Assembly (NCBI GenBank): GCA_011050615.1
Contig: DRFJ01000022.1
Span: 1 to 32,088 of the forward strand
Direction: 5' to 3'
DNA length: 32,088 nt
Source: Bacteroidota bacterium
GTDB lineage: Bacteria; Bacteroidota; Bacteroidia; Bacteroidales; VadinHA17
Part shown: piece after piece, positions 18,088 through 27,266 of the stretch
Layout of the letters: the number at the start of each line of letters is the position of its first letter
Numbering within the stretch: position 1 is the first letter of the stretch
Program-made: the position numbers and the translations under genes
Notes under the pieces: model-generated
The model's database searches: none
Told to the model about the DNA's origin: nothing
The model's input: the letters and a program-made list of their open reading frames with translations, nothing else

Positions 18088-18185
18088 ATCTTGAGATGTT
18101 TGGATCTTTAACAATAGAAGGATTATGTTCGGGTAATTATACTGGGAACTTTTCGTGCGGTAGAAAAGAAATATAATCATTGTCG

Positions 18186-18226
18186 GAGAGAGTTTTATAT
18201 TTCGGTGTAAAACTCTCTCTTCTTAT
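18186..18226 (+). terminator. Hairpin terminator or attenuator between the SGBP and GH16 genes
   Basis: GAGAGAGTTTTATA (18186-18199) pairs with TGTAAAACTCTCTC (18206-18219): 14 pairs including one G-U, closing a TTTCGG loop, followed by TTCTTAT. Because genes of the same PUL continue in the same direction, it probably causes partial termination or protects the 3' end, giving more susCD-SGBP transcript than enzyme transcript. Confidence 0.65.
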
Positions 18227-18261
18227 AACTTATTACCGGATAACCTTTTAATTTAAGGGAT

Positions 18262-19620
18262 ATGCCTAAGTCATTTTCTCTTGTCACCCTGCTTACCTTT
18301 TTTGTTGCCATGCCTGGTGTATTGCTGATATCCTGTCAGAAGGATGCTTACCCTGAATTTACACCTGATTTCAGCTATAATGTTTCGGATGATGATCCGA
18401 ATATTTTAAGATTTGTTAATACCACCTCTGGAGAACATGCCTTCCAACAATGGAATTTTGGTAATGGAGAACAAACAAACAGGCAACCTGCAAACAAACT
18501 GACCTATTCTGTCTTCTATCCTGTGAAGGGTGAATATACCGTAACACTTACCATATGGGGTAAAAGTGGTAATGAGGATGATAAGAAAGCAATAACTAAA
18601 ACTGTAACAGTTGATTACAGTGCCCCGGATCCCGACTTCGAATATGAAATTCTTGAGGCTTCACCCAATCTTGTCAAATTAACTGATCTTAGCTCAGGCG
18701 ATTATGATAGCATTGCCTGGAAGTACCTCGGAAGAGAATATGGGGGTGTTCCCGGAGAAGTAAGGGTGATTTACCTGGCCATGGGAGATACTTACAAGAT
18801 AGAGATGGAAATTTACAGGGGAGATATTTCTAAATCTGCCGTTAAGGAAATTATTATACAGGGGGATGATCCGGATTACCTCGACCATTATGAACTCGTC
18901 TGGTCAGATGAATTTGAGGGTGAAGCCTTGAATAATGTATGGTGGGTTCACGAAACCGGGGCTTCAGGGTGGGGAAATAATGAGCTGCAAAATTATACAG
19001 ATGGAGATAACACATCAGTTTTTGGCGGGACATTAAAAATTACCGTGGAAAAAACAGGTACGGGTCAGAATGTGGGCGATTATACATCCTCAAGGATCAA
19101 CAATACTGAAAGTTTTACATACGGACGTTTTGAGGTAAGGGCAAGGATGCCTGAATATAAGGGACCCGGACTGTGGCCGGCAATCTGGATGCTGGGAAGG
19201 TCAATCCGGGAAGGAACATCATGGCCCTTATGCGGGGAAATAGACATAATGGAATATGTAAGCTGGAACCCGGATCATTCCAGCAGCGCAATTCATACCG
19301 GCAGTAATAATCATACCCTCGGTAATGCAATCACCTCAGACTGGTATAATTTACCCTCAATCGAAGAGGAGTTTCATACTTATGGCTTTATATGGACCTG
19401 TAAATTCCTGAAATTCTATATCGATAGTGTTGACAATATTATCCTCACATATAACAGGCCTTCAGATTACGCCCAGAGCAACTGGCCCTTTGACAGACCA
19501 TTCTATTTTCTTTTCAATGTGGCAGTAGGTGGTACCTTCGGTGGAGTTGAAGGAGTTGATGATGATATTTTTCCTGCAACTATGGAAATTGACTATGTGC
19601 GTGTTTATCAGTTGAGATAA
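18262..19620 (+). CDS. PKD-GH16 endo-beta-1,3-glucanase (laminarinase-type) lipoprotein
   Basis: 452 residues. A lipobox LLISC (Cys25) anchors it, then two PKD-like beta-sandwich domains (about 30-118 and 122-200; FQQWNFGNGEQTN is a typical PKD turn). The GH16 domain covers about 208-452, beginning ELVWSDEFEG. The catalytic motif GEIDIMEYV gives the nucleophile Glu326 and acid/base Glu331; the extra Met between Asp and the second Glu is the form seen in laminarinases and related beta-1,3-glucanases rather than in lichenases. NNELQNYT and GLWPAIWMLG are further GH16_3-like landmarks. It is predicted to cut beta-1,3-glucan (laminarin, callose or mixed-linkage) at the cell surface before SusCD uptake. 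Confidence 0.92.
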   Translation: MPKSFSLVTLLTFFVAMPGVLLISCQKDAYPEFTPDFSYNVSDDDPNILRFVNTTSGEHAFQQWNFGNGEQTNRQPANKLTYSVFYPVKGEYTVTLTIWGKSGNEDDKKAITKTVTVDYSAPDPDFEYEILEASPNLVKLTDLSSGDYDSIAWKYLGREYGGVPGEVRVIYLAMGDTYKIEMEIYRGDISKSAVKEIIIQGDDPDYLDHYELVWSDEFEGEALNNVWWVHETGASGWGNNELQNYTDGDNTSVFGGTLKITVEKTGTGQNVGDYTSSRINNTESFTYGRFEVRARMPEYKGPGLWPAIWMLGRSIREGTSWPLCGEIDIMEYVSWNPDHSSSAIHTGSNNHTLGNAITSDWYNLPSIEEEFHTYGFIWTCKFLKFYIDSVDNIILTYNRPSDYAQSNWPFDRPFYFLFNVAVGGTFGGVEGVDDDIFPATMEIDYVRVYQLR

Positions 19621-19668
19621 ACAGGTATTAATTTTTACTTGAATAAAATTTACGACTTATAATCAATA

Positions 19669-21261
19669 ATGGCAAAATCAAGATCTTACATATACCGTAT
19701 TTCCCTCATTGTAGCCCTGGGAGGATTCCTGATGGGATTCGATGCATCAGTGATATCAGGTGTGGTAAAATTCATTGAACTGGACTTTGACCTGAGCAAG
19801 CTGCAATTGGGTTGGGCGGTGAGTTCATTAACCCTGACATCCACCCTCGCCATGTTAATCTCCGGCCCGCTGAGCGACCGTTATGGGCGAAGGGTAGTAT
19901 TGAGAACTGCTGCCATTCTTTACGGTATTTCCGCAGTGGGCTCAGCACTCGCACCTAATTATGCCTTCCTTGTAACAGCAAGGATGATAGGTGGTTTTGG
20001 CGTGGGCGCTTCCTTGATAACAGCACCCATGTATATAGCAGAGATATCCCCTGCCAGAGTACGAGGTACTATGGTGTCCTTTAACCAGCTCAATATAGTG
20101 CTGGGTATCTCGGTGGCTTTCTTTACCAACTACTTAATCCTGCGCCTTGGCGATAATCCCTCAGCCTGGGTTAGTTACCTTGGGATTGATGAGTATAACT
20201 GGCGATGGATGCTCGGACTCGAAACGCTGCCGGCAGTACTCTATTTCCTCTTCCTGCTGGTAGTGCCTGAGAGCCCCAGATGGCTGGCTGTGAAAGGCAG
20301 GGAACAGGAAGCACAGATTATACTTGAAAGAGTAACTGACAGGGTCCGGGCACAAAAAGTACTGGAGGCAATCAAAGATAACCTGGAAAAGGATAAAGAA
20401 AGAAAATCCATTTCTCTTAAGGAACTGTTCAAACCGGCCTTAAGACTTGTACTGGTAATAGGAATCGTGATTGCCATTACACAGCAGATTACCGGTATAA
20501 ATGCAGTGTTTTTCTACGCTCCAATGATATTTGAACAAACAGGTATAGGAACTAATGCTTCATTTTCCCAGGCCATCTTTGTGGGACTAACTAACTTCGT
20601 GTTTACAATCCTGGCAATGTGGCTCATTGACAGGCTGGGAAGAAAATTTTTGCTCGTGATAGGCCTCTCAGGAATAATATTTTTTATGGGTTTGCTTTCA
20701 CTGGGCTTCGCAAAAGCTAACTACATTCTGGATGCTGAGGATGTTAAAGTGCTTAAAGAAAAAATAGACAGCCCTCACTGGTATAAAATACAGGATATAA
20801 ATTATGATAGCGATTTGAGCTATAAAAAAGCTGTCTCAAGAACCCTGGGTGATGAAGTACTGGTAAAATACCAGACTGATTTGATAACCAGGGCAATAGA
20901 TATTAACCCCTGGCTTATACTCATAGGTATACTGGGCTTTGTGGCATCTTTCGCTGTTTCTATCGGGCCCGTGATGTGGGTGCTTTTCTCCGAACTCTTC
21001 CCGAACTGGATAAGAGGTGTGGCAATATCATTTGTCGGCTTTATAAATTCAGGTGTCAGCTTTCTCGTTCAACTTGTATTTCCCTGGGAACTTGCAAACC
21101 TGGGGAATTCAATGACCTTCCTGGTTTTTGGCGCCTTCGGAGCTGTCGGACTAGTCTTTATCTTGCTGATACTGCCCGAAACAAAGGGTAAAACACTTGA
21201 AGAACTGGAAGTTATACTGGCTAAAAAGAACTTAAAATATAATAATCATGCTAAAATTTAA
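19669..21261 (+). CDS. MFS sugar importer (sugar:H+ symporter family)
   Basis: 530 residues with 12 predicted membrane helices. It carries the sugar-porter motifs: GPLSDRYGRR (66-75) after helix 2, VPESPRWL (199-206) after helix 6, QQITGIN (272-278) in helix 7, DRLGRK (321-326), and PETKGKTLEEL near the C-terminus. It is related to XylE/GLUT-type symporters. A hydrophilic stretch of about 60 residues (350-412, containing VLKEKIDSPHWYKIQDINYD) is inserted between two C-terminal-half helices, where XylE has a short loop. Inside this PUL it probably carries glucose or short beta-glucan oligosaccharides from periplasm to cytoplasm. Its last 14 bases overlap the next gene. Confidence 0.92.
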   Translation: MAKSRSYIYRISLIVALGGFLMGFDASVISGVVKFIELDFDLSKLQLGWAVSSLTLTSTLAMLISGPLSDRYGRRVVLRTAAILYGISAVGSALAPNYAFLVTARMIGGFGVGASLITAPMYIAEISPARVRGTMVSFNQLNIVLGISVAFFTNYLILRLGDNPSAWVSYLGIDEYNWRWMLGLETLPAVLYFLFLLVVPESPRWLAVKGREQEAQIILERVTDRVRAQKVLEAIKDNLEKDKERKSISLKELFKPALRLVLVIGIVIAITQQITGINAVFFYAPMIFEQTGIGTNASFSQAIFVGLTNFVFTILAMWLIDRLGRKFLLVIGLSGIIFFMGLLSLGFAKANYILDAEDVKVLKEKIDSPHWYKIQDINYDSDLSYKKAVSRTLGDEVLVKYQTDLITRAIDINPWLILIGILGFVASFAVSIGPVMWVLFSELFPNWIRGVAISFVGFINSGVSFLVQLVFPWELANLGNSMTFLVFGAFGAVGLVFILLILPETKGKTLEELEVILAKKNLKYNNHAKI

Positions 21262-22570
21262 AAATGTCCTGGTAATAATGGGATTATTTACAATTATGGC
21301 CTGCGGATGCAATAGCTCCAAAGAAAATAAGAACCCTTCAACGGAAGACCCCCGTAAAGTGGAGTTAAAACAGGCAGACGGAAAATACAGACTATTTGTC
21401 GACGGGGAAGAATTTTACGTTAAAGGGGCCGGACTGGAGTTCGGCAATATTGAAGCACTTGCAGAAAGCGGAGCTAACTCCTTCAGGACCTGGCGTACCG
21501 ATAACGGACGCGAAACTGGTAAAGAAATCCTGGATGAAGCATATAGGAACGATCTTATGGTTTTAATGGGTATTGAAGTGGGACGGGAACGTCATGGTTT
21601 CGATTATAACGATACCGCCTGGGTGGCCGAACAGAAGGAAGACATAAGAAGACAGGTGATGGAGCTTAAAGACCACCCGGCCTTGCTCGGGTGGGGCATA
21701 GGTAATGAATTAAATTTCCAATATAAAAATAGAAAAGTCTGGGATGCTGTAAATGATATAGCAAGAATGATCCATGAAATCGATGGAAACCATCCTGCAA
21801 CAACAATGCTTGCCGGAATAGGTAAAGGCGAGGTGGATTATATAACTGAAAATTGCCCTGATATCGACTTTCTCAGCGTGCAGTTCTACGGGGATATTGA
21901 AAATCTTGCTGCAAGGATTGAAGAAGCAGGATACGGTGGCCCTTATCTTGTAACAGAATGGGGAGCAACAGGTCACTGGGAAGTGCCTGCAACCCCATGG
22001 GGCGCACCAATTGAACAAAGCTCCAGCGAGAAAGCAGCTGCGGTGAAATACAGGTACCAGAATGCAATACTTGCAGATAGCATATATTGTATGGGGTCAT
22101 TCGTATTCCTCTGGGGCCAGAAACAGGAAAGAACACCTACATGGTATGGACTGTTCACTGAGAATGGTGAAAAAATGGAAGCTATTGATGTTATGCAATA
22201 CCTCTGGACAGGTGATTGGCCTGAAAACCGTACCCCCAAGATTATTAAAGCTGAAATAAACGGCCTCGACAGATATGCAGGAATAACCTTAAGCCCGGGC
22301 TCTGATAATACTGCATTCATAGAATATAATGACCCGGATAGTGACAGCATCTCAATAGAATGCGAAATTATGAAAGAGGCAACCGACCTTGGCGATGGAG
22401 GCGATTTTGAGTCCCGGCCCCCCTCCATAGAAACAAAGATAAGCTGTGAGCCGGACGGAAAAATTATTTTTACCGCCCCGGAGGAAAAAGGCCAGTACCG
22501 TTTCTTTATATATGTCAGAGATAATAATAAGCATGCGGGAACGGTAAACATCCCATTTAAAGTGGAATAA
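21248..22570 (+). CDS. Clan GH-A (GH2-like TIM-barrel) glycosidase lipoprotein
   Basis: 440 residues. The N-terminus has a lipobox (IMAC, Cys19), then a Ser/Asn/Lys-rich linker, a short beta entry (YRLFVDGEEFYVKGAGLEFG, 47-66), and a (beta/alpha)8 barrel. GWGIGNELN (148-156) supplies the acid/base Glu154, and LVTEWGATGHWE (234-245) the nucleophile Glu237, in the arrangement of clan GH-A. FLWGQKQERTPTWYG is a further conserved active-site strand. A C-terminal Ig-like domain (about 335-440) follows. It lacks the N-terminal sandwich domains of classical GH2 enzymes. Exact family (GH2-like, GH5-like or the beta-1,3-glucanase family GH158) is not settled by eye. It overlaps the MFS gene by 14 bases and precedes the phosphorylase by 12, so its product probably acts on periplasmic beta-glucan oligosaccharides. 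Confidence 0.8.
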   Translation: MLKFKNVLVIMGLFTIMACGCNSSKENKNPSTEDPRKVELKQADGKYRLFVDGEEFYVKGAGLEFGNIEALAESGANSFRTWRTDNGRETGKEILDEAYRNDLMVLMGIEVGRERHGFDYNDTAWVAEQKEDIRRQVMELKDHPALLGWGIGNELNFQYKNRKVWDAVNDIARMIHEIDGNHPATTMLAGIGKGEVDYITENCPDIDFLSVQFYGDIENLAARIEEAGYGGPYLVTEWGATGHWEVPATPWGAPIEQSSSEKAAAVKYRYQNAILADSIYCMGSFVFLWGQKQERTPTWYGLFTENGEKMEAIDVMQYLWTGDWPENRTPKIIKAEINGLDRYAGITLSPGSDNTAFIEYNDPDSDSISIECEIMKEATDLGDGGDFESRPPSIETKISCEPDGKIIFTAPEEKGQYRFFIYVRDNNKHAGTVNIPFKVE

Positions 22571-22585
22571 AGAGGAGGTTTCTTG
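22571..22585 (+). promoter_or_regulatory. Strong Shine-Dalgarno sequence before a TTG start
   Basis: AGAGGAGG at 22571-22578 lies 4 bases before TTG at 22583-22585. No other start codon lies between the upstream in-frame stop (22568-22570) and conserved coding sequence, so the TTG is the probable start. Such a clear Shine-Dalgarno is unusual in this window. Confidence 0.65.
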
Positions 22586-25500
22586 GGAGATAAAGTATTT
22601 ATACATAAGCAGGAATACAGGCTGCCGGGAGATAAAATCAATGGCCGATTGGTAACTGTTGATAACCTCGAATATTATTTAATTGAGAACTATCATCTTA
22701 TTGATCCCTTCTTAATGTCAATAGTAAGCAACTCAGACCACTGGATGTATATCTCAAGTACAGGAGGCCTTACGGCAGGACGAGGAAACCCTGATAATGC
22801 AATTTTCCCTTATTATACCGATGATAAAATCCATGAATCATACCTGACAACGGGGAGTAAAACCCTTATACTGGCAGTCATAAATAATAAAAAACGTCTA
22901 TGGGAACCCTTTACGGATAAATACAGGGGTATATACCGTATCCGGCGGAATATTTATAAAAATATTCCGGGAAACCGGGTGATTTTTGAGGAATATAATG
23001 CAGACCTGGAACTTATATACAGGTATTCATGGATGAATAGTGATAACTATGGCTGGATAAAAAAAAGTACAATTGTTAATAATTCACAACATCTTGTTTC
23101 AGTCTCTGTCTTCGACGGTATAAGGAATATACTTCCCTATGGCGTAAACCAGATGATGCAGAATGAAATGAGTACCTTGCTCGATGCCTATAAAAAGAAT
23201 GAACTTGACATTAAAACACAACTGGGTATTTTCAGACTGGCATCCATCCCGGTTGACCGTGCAATCCCCAGTGAAGCATTAAAGTGTACAACCGTCTGGT
23301 ATGCCGGATATAAGCCGGTGTTGGTGAGCTTGGATGAAAAACAATTGCAGAAATTTGAACAGGGAGAAACCATCGAATATGGGAAAGAGTCGAAAGGCGT
23401 CAGAGGCTCTTATTTCACCCTGGGAGAACTTGAACTTGAACCTGATGATCCTGTTCATTCCTATTTTGTTATTGAACTTGAACAGGACTCCGCAGATGTT
23501 GAAAACCTTGTTTATTTACTTGAAAATAATAGTGACCTTCCTGCCGCCCTTGAAGAAGATGTGTCAAACGGTACAGATAAGCTTCGGGAACTCGTGGCTA
23601 AAGCTGATGGGATACAGCAAAGCGCTGACCGTATGAGCAGTATCCGGCACTTCTCCAATGTATTGTTTAATTCAATGAGGGGTGGACTGTTTGAAAATGA
23701 TTACGAGATCAACAGAGATTATTTTGAGAGACATCTTGAGAAGTATAACAGAAAACTATTCCCCGGATTTAAGAAATGCCTGGATAAGCTCCCTGAAACA
23801 CTGAGCCTCGATTTACTTTTGGAAGAGGTAAAAAAACATGGTGACACTGACCTCTTAAGATTAACATATGAATATTTGCCCTTGAGTTTCAGCCGGAGGC
23901 ATGGTGACCCCAGCAGGCCATGGAACAGTTTTGACATAAAACTGAAAGAGGAGGATGGAACACCATCAATGAGCTACCAGGGCAACTGGCGGGATATTTT
24001 TCAGAACTGGGAAGCCCTGGCTCTATCATACCCCGGATTCCTGCCTTCTGTGATATCAAGGTTCCTAAACAGTTCTACCCCTGATGGCTATAATCCCTAT
24101 CGCATAAGCAGTGATGGTATCGACTGGGAGCTTCCGGACCCTGATGATCCCTGGGCCCATATAGGTTACTGGGGCGACCACCAGCTTATTTACCTCCTCA
24201 GGTTACTTGAACTGCAGCATGAATTTAATCCCGGACAACTGGATGAATGGCTTGATCTTAAAATATTTTCCTATGCCAATGTACCATACAGGATAAAAGA
24301 CTATCATGAGATACTGAAGGATCCTTACGAAACAATTGATTTTAATTCCAAAGAGAATCGAAAAATCGAAAAACTATACAAGGATCTGGGTGCTGATGGT
24401 AAAATGGTAATGGATGAAGAGGGGAATGTATTAAAGGCTTCTTTCACAGAGAAATTAATGGTATCATTACTTGCAAAACTGGTAAACTTCATCCCGGGTG
24501 CGGGTATCTGGATGAATACCCAGCGGCCTGAATGGAATGATGCAAATAATGCCCTCGTTGGAAATGGGGCATCAATGGTAACACTTTACTCTATGCGCAG
24601 AATGGTGCGCTTCCTGGAGAAACTATATAATGGAGCAGGTGAGGGCTCGTTTGAAATCAGGACTGAGATCGCTGAACTACTCGAATCGGCTTATAATATT
24701 CTTCAGGAAAACAGGAATAAAATGACTGCTAAGCCCGATGGCAGCCTCCGTAAAAAGATTATGGATAAACTGGGTATGGCAGGGAGCGAGTACCGTATAA
24801 AGGCCTACAATGGATTCTCAGGGGAAATGTCAGTTATTAGAGCTCAACGCTTAACAGAATTTTTTGATATCGTAACTGAATATGTTGATTTCAGCATCCT
24901 GGAAAACAACAGGCCAGACGGGCTGTATAACGCCTATAACCTTGTGAATATATCTGAGTCATATGTGGAGATAATACCACTGCAGGAAATGCTTGAAGGA
25001 CAGGTTTCGGTACTGGGCAGCGATATCTTGAAACCTGAAGACGCTGTTAAGCTTATCGAAAATATGTTTGACAGTGACCTTTACAGGGCCGATCAGCAAA
25101 GCTTTATGCTCTATCCTGATAAACGGCTCAAGTCATTCAGGGAGAACAACAATATAAGCACGGCAGATGTGTCTGAATCCAAACTTCTCCAAAAGATGCT
25201 TATTGCTGGCGATAATTCAATAATACAGGAAGATATAAGGGGTAATTATCATTTTAACGGAAGTTTCAGAAGTGTTGAAAATCTGGATAAAGCTCTCGAA
25301 AGTATAGCATACAGATATGGTTCGCTGGTAGAGGAGGAGAAAAACCTGATAAAGAGAATTTACGAACAGGTATTTCAGCATAAGAAATTTACCGGGAGAA
25401 GCGGATCGTTTTATAAATATGAAGGACTTGGTAGTATTTACTGGCATATGGTATCAAAACTCTTGCTTGTTACAGGTGAATACATTCATAAAGCCGATGA

Positions 25501-25999
25501 TGAAAACTGCAGTGAGGAAGTAATAAAAAAACTGCTTACACTCTATTACAGGATCAGATCGGGAATCGGGATGGATAAATCACCTCAAGATTATGGTGCC
25601 TTCCCCGGTGATCCCTACTCTCATACCCCGGCAATGAAAGGAGTGCAGCAACCGGGTATGACAGGGCAGGTAAAGGAGGATATCATTTCCAGGTATATAG
25701 AACTTGGCATAAGAATTGAAAACGGAAGCCTGGGATTTAAGCCCCTGCTGTTAAGAAGAAAAGAGTTTTTTAAAGATACCGGAGGCTCCGAAAGCCTTGA
25801 ATTTACGATTTGTGGTACCCCTGTAAGGTACTTGATTTCAGATAAACCGTCGTTGAAAATTGTATGTGAGAATGGGGATGAAGTGATCTCTGATGAACTA
25901 TATTTGGGGAGAGAACACAGCCGGGCTGTGTTTTCCGGGAACGGTTTAATTAAAAATATAGATGTGATGATACCCGGAAGTTATCTTTTTGAAAATTAA
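22583..25999 (+). CDS. Large GH94/GH149/GH161-like beta-glucan phosphorylase, cytoplasmic
   Basis: 1138 residues, with no signal peptide and no membrane segment. It looks like a member of the GH94-related disaccharide/oligosaccharide phosphorylases: an N-terminal beta-sandwich (about 1-330; DHWMYISSTGGLTAGRGNPD), a helical linker, and an (alpha/alpha)6 barrel with YQGNWRDIFQNWEAL (465-479), WAHIGYWGDHQ (524-533) and the catalytic-acid motif PEWNDANNALVGNG (649-662, with Asp653 as the likely general acid, like 'DWNDA' of GH94). GH94 cellobiose phosphorylases are about 800 residues; the 1100-residue size fits GH149 or GH161, which phosphorolyse beta-1,3-glucan oligosaccharides to glucose-1-phosphate. 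The context of GH16 and sugar importer agrees. Which of the three families it belongs to is not decided here. Confidence 0.75.
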   Translation: MGDKVFIHKQEYRLPGDKINGRLVTVDNLEYYLIENYHLIDPFLMSIVSNSDHWMYISSTGGLTAGRGNPDNAIFPYYTDDKIHESYLTTGSKTLILAVINNKKRLWEPFTDKYRGIYRIRRNIYKNIPGNRVIFEEYNADLELIYRYSWMNSDNYGWIKKSTIVNNSQHLVSVSVFDGIRNILPYGVNQMMQNEMSTLLDAYKKNELDIKTQLGIFRLASIPVDRAIPSEALKCTTVWYAGYKPVLVSLDEKQLQKFEQGETIEYGKESKGVRGSYFTLGELELEPDDPVHSYFVIELEQDSADVENLVYLLENNSDLPAALEEDVSNGTDKLRELVAKADGIQQSADRMSSIRHFSNVLFNSMRGGLFENDYEINRDYFERHLEKYNRKLFPGFKKCLDKLPETLSLDLLLEEVKKHGDTDLLRLTYEYLPLSFSRRHGDPSRPWNSFDIKLKEEDGTPSMSYQGNWRDIFQNWEALALSYPGFLPSVISRFLNSSTPDGYNPYRISSDGIDWELPDPDDPWAHIGYWGDHQLIYLLRLLELQHEFNPGQLDEWLDLKIFSYANVPYRIKDYHEILKDPYETIDFNSKENRKIEKLYKDLGADGKMVMDEEGNVLKASFTEKLMVSLLAKLVNFIPGAGIWMNTQRPEWNDANNALVGNGASMVTLYSMRRMVRFLEKLYNGAGEGSFEIRTEIAELLESAYNILQENRNKMTAKPDGSLRKKIMDKLGMAGSEYRIKAYNGFSGEMSVIRAQRLTEFFDIVTEYVDFSILENNRPDGLYNAYNLVNISESYVEIIPLQEMLEGQVSVLGSDILKPEDAVKLIENMFDSDLYRADQQSFMLYPDKRLKSFRENNNISTADVSESKLLQKMLIAGDNSIIQEDIRGNYHFNGSFRSVENLDKALESIAYRYGSLVEEEKNLIKRIYEQVFQHKKFTGRSGSFYKYEGLGSIYWHMVSKLLLVTGEYIHKADDENCSEEVIKKLLTLYYRIRSGIGMDKSPQDYGAFPGDPYSHTPAMKGVQQPGMTGQVKEDIISRYIELGIRIENGSLGFKPLLLRRKEFFKDTGGSESLEFTICGTPVRYLISDKPSLKIVCENGDEVISDELYLGREHSRAVFSGNGLIKNIDVMIPGSYLFEN

Positions 26000-26004
26000 G
26001 GGAC

Positions 26005-26139
26005 ATGGATATGAAAAGGTACGTATTTATTGTAGCTGCATTACTTATTGTCGGCTCAAGCTATCTGGACGGCCATGAAATTAATTCAGCCATTCATGTT
26101 AATGCGCCAGATATTATAGATCTTTCTGGTAAATCCTGA
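26005..26139 (+). pseudogene. 5' relic of a secreted enzyme gene (GH2-like start)
   Basis: ATG at 26005 (or 26011) opens 44 (or 42) codons ending at TGA 26137-26139. The peptide has a good signal sequence (MKRYVFIVAALLIVGSS) and then AIHVNAPDIIDLSGKS. 'IIDLSGKW' is how many Bacteroidota GH2-type enzymes begin after the signal peptide; here Lys is followed by Ser and a stop. It starts 5 bases after the phosphorylase stop, as an operon member would, and its end overlaps the last 26 bases of the convergent GNAT gene. It is read as what is left of a PUL enzyme gene cut off by a deletion or rearrangement. Confidence 0.5.
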
Positions 26140-27259
26140 ACCTTTTGATTACTTTACAACCAATTCTTTCATATTCGCCTCTCATCCTGAGATTATCTTC
26201 AAGTACGAGGTGGCTGTCAATGCTTTCCATCCTACTGTTTATGCTATCCTGGAGGATCTTGGCACCCATAAGTACATCAATGCCCTTACCTCTGAATTCC
26301 TCCTTTACACCTCCAAGCATCATTATTAGTTTCCTCGATCGCTTCGATTCACGAAGAATCTTTAAAATGCCAAAGGGAAATAATCTTCCCCTGCAGGCTT
26401 TTATCCCGGGGCTGAGATCGGGCATGCCGATTGCAAAACCGATAAGCTCCCTGTCTTTTTCAGTCACCTTCACAAATTTAGGATCAAGAATAGGAAAATA
26501 TTGGGCAGCAAGATCAATCTTTTCTTTGTCGTTGAGAGGTACAAAAGCATATATGTCCGAAAAAGTATCATTCATCAGTTCCAGAACCGGAATGATATAG
26601 GGTTTTAATGCCCTTTTATTCTTAAATTCGATGATCTTATATTCCTGGGTCGATTTAATTCTTCTCAGTACCCTTTCGTAAACCAGAGGGAATTCTTTAG
26701 GAATCTCCCCGAGGTAATTCACCAGGTCCACCTTTTTTCTATAGCCTTCATTTTCAATTAAACTAACCATGTAAGGTGAATTTGTCGGGCTGGTGATGAA
26801 CTGCGGATATTCAAATCCCTCTATCTGGAAACCCTGGGGATCTTTGTCTGAAAAGCCCAGAGGTCCGACAATCTTCTCCATCCCGTTCTCTCTTGCCCAA
26901 TCCTCAACCCGGCTTATAAGGGCATGAAACACCTCCCTTTCATTATAACATTCAAGAAAACAAAACCTTCCATGATTTTCATTGGTTATTGAATTATGTC
27001 TTTTGTTGATCAGCCCCATAATTCTACCAACCGGTTTACGATCCCTGTATGCCAGAAGGAGGAGAGCATCAGCATAACCAAACGATTTGTTTTTCTTTTT
27101 GTCATATAGCTTCCATTCATCAATATAAAACGGTGGGAGCCATCCGGGTTCATCCCTGTGAACCTTTTCAGGCAAATAGATAAAATCGCGGAGGTCTTTT
27201 CGCGTTACGACTTCTTTTATGACTAGTTCTCCCATGTAATATAGCTTGGGTTTTTGCAA
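26114..27259 (-). CDS. Large GNAT-fold N-acyltransferase-like protein of a lipid operon
   Basis: 381 residues, soluble. It belongs to a Bacteroidota family of about 380 residues with an N-terminal domain (FIYLPEKVHRDEPGWLPP, ALLLLAYRDRKPVGRIMGLI) and a second GNAT-like half with an acyl-CoA-binding turn FRGKGIDVLMG (322-332; R-G-K-G) and LEDNLRMRGEYERIG (353-367). GNAT-fold N-acyltransferases of similar type make amino lipids (OlsB/GlsB) and bacterial ceramides (bCerS). Its place as last gene of an operon with an O-acyltransferase-like and a CDP-alcohol phosphotransferase gene, 7 bases after the latter, suggests that it acylates a lipid precursor. No substrate can be read from sequence. Translation may instead begin at Met9 (GELVIKEVV). 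Confidence 0.65.
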   Translation of the reverse strand: MQKPKLYYMGELVIKEVVTRKDLRDFIYLPEKVHRDEPGWLPPFYIDEWKLYDKKKNKSFGYADALLLLAYRDRKPVGRIMGLINKRHNSITNENHGRFCFLECYNEREVFHALISRVEDWARENGMEKIVGPLGFSDKDPQGFQIEGFEYPQFITSPTNSPYMVSLIENEGYRKKVDLVNYLGEIPKEFPLVYERVLRRIKSTQEYKIIEFKNKRALKPYIIPVLELMNDTFSDIYAFVPLNDKEKIDLAAQYFPILDPKFVKVTEKDRELIGFAIGMPDLSPGIKACRGRLFPFGILKILRESKRSRKLIMMLGGVKEEFRGKGIDVLMGAKILQDSINSRMESIDSHLVLEDNLRMRGEYERIGCKVIKRFRIYQKDL

Positions 27260-27266
27260 ATATAGC

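Noticed and set aside
17380-18180. 266-codon minus-strand frame covering most of the surface lipoprotein gene
   Set aside because: It is antisense to a well-supported lipoprotein gene with a signal peptide in operon context; the peptide is rich in Cys, His and Ile with no domain, so it is a shadow.
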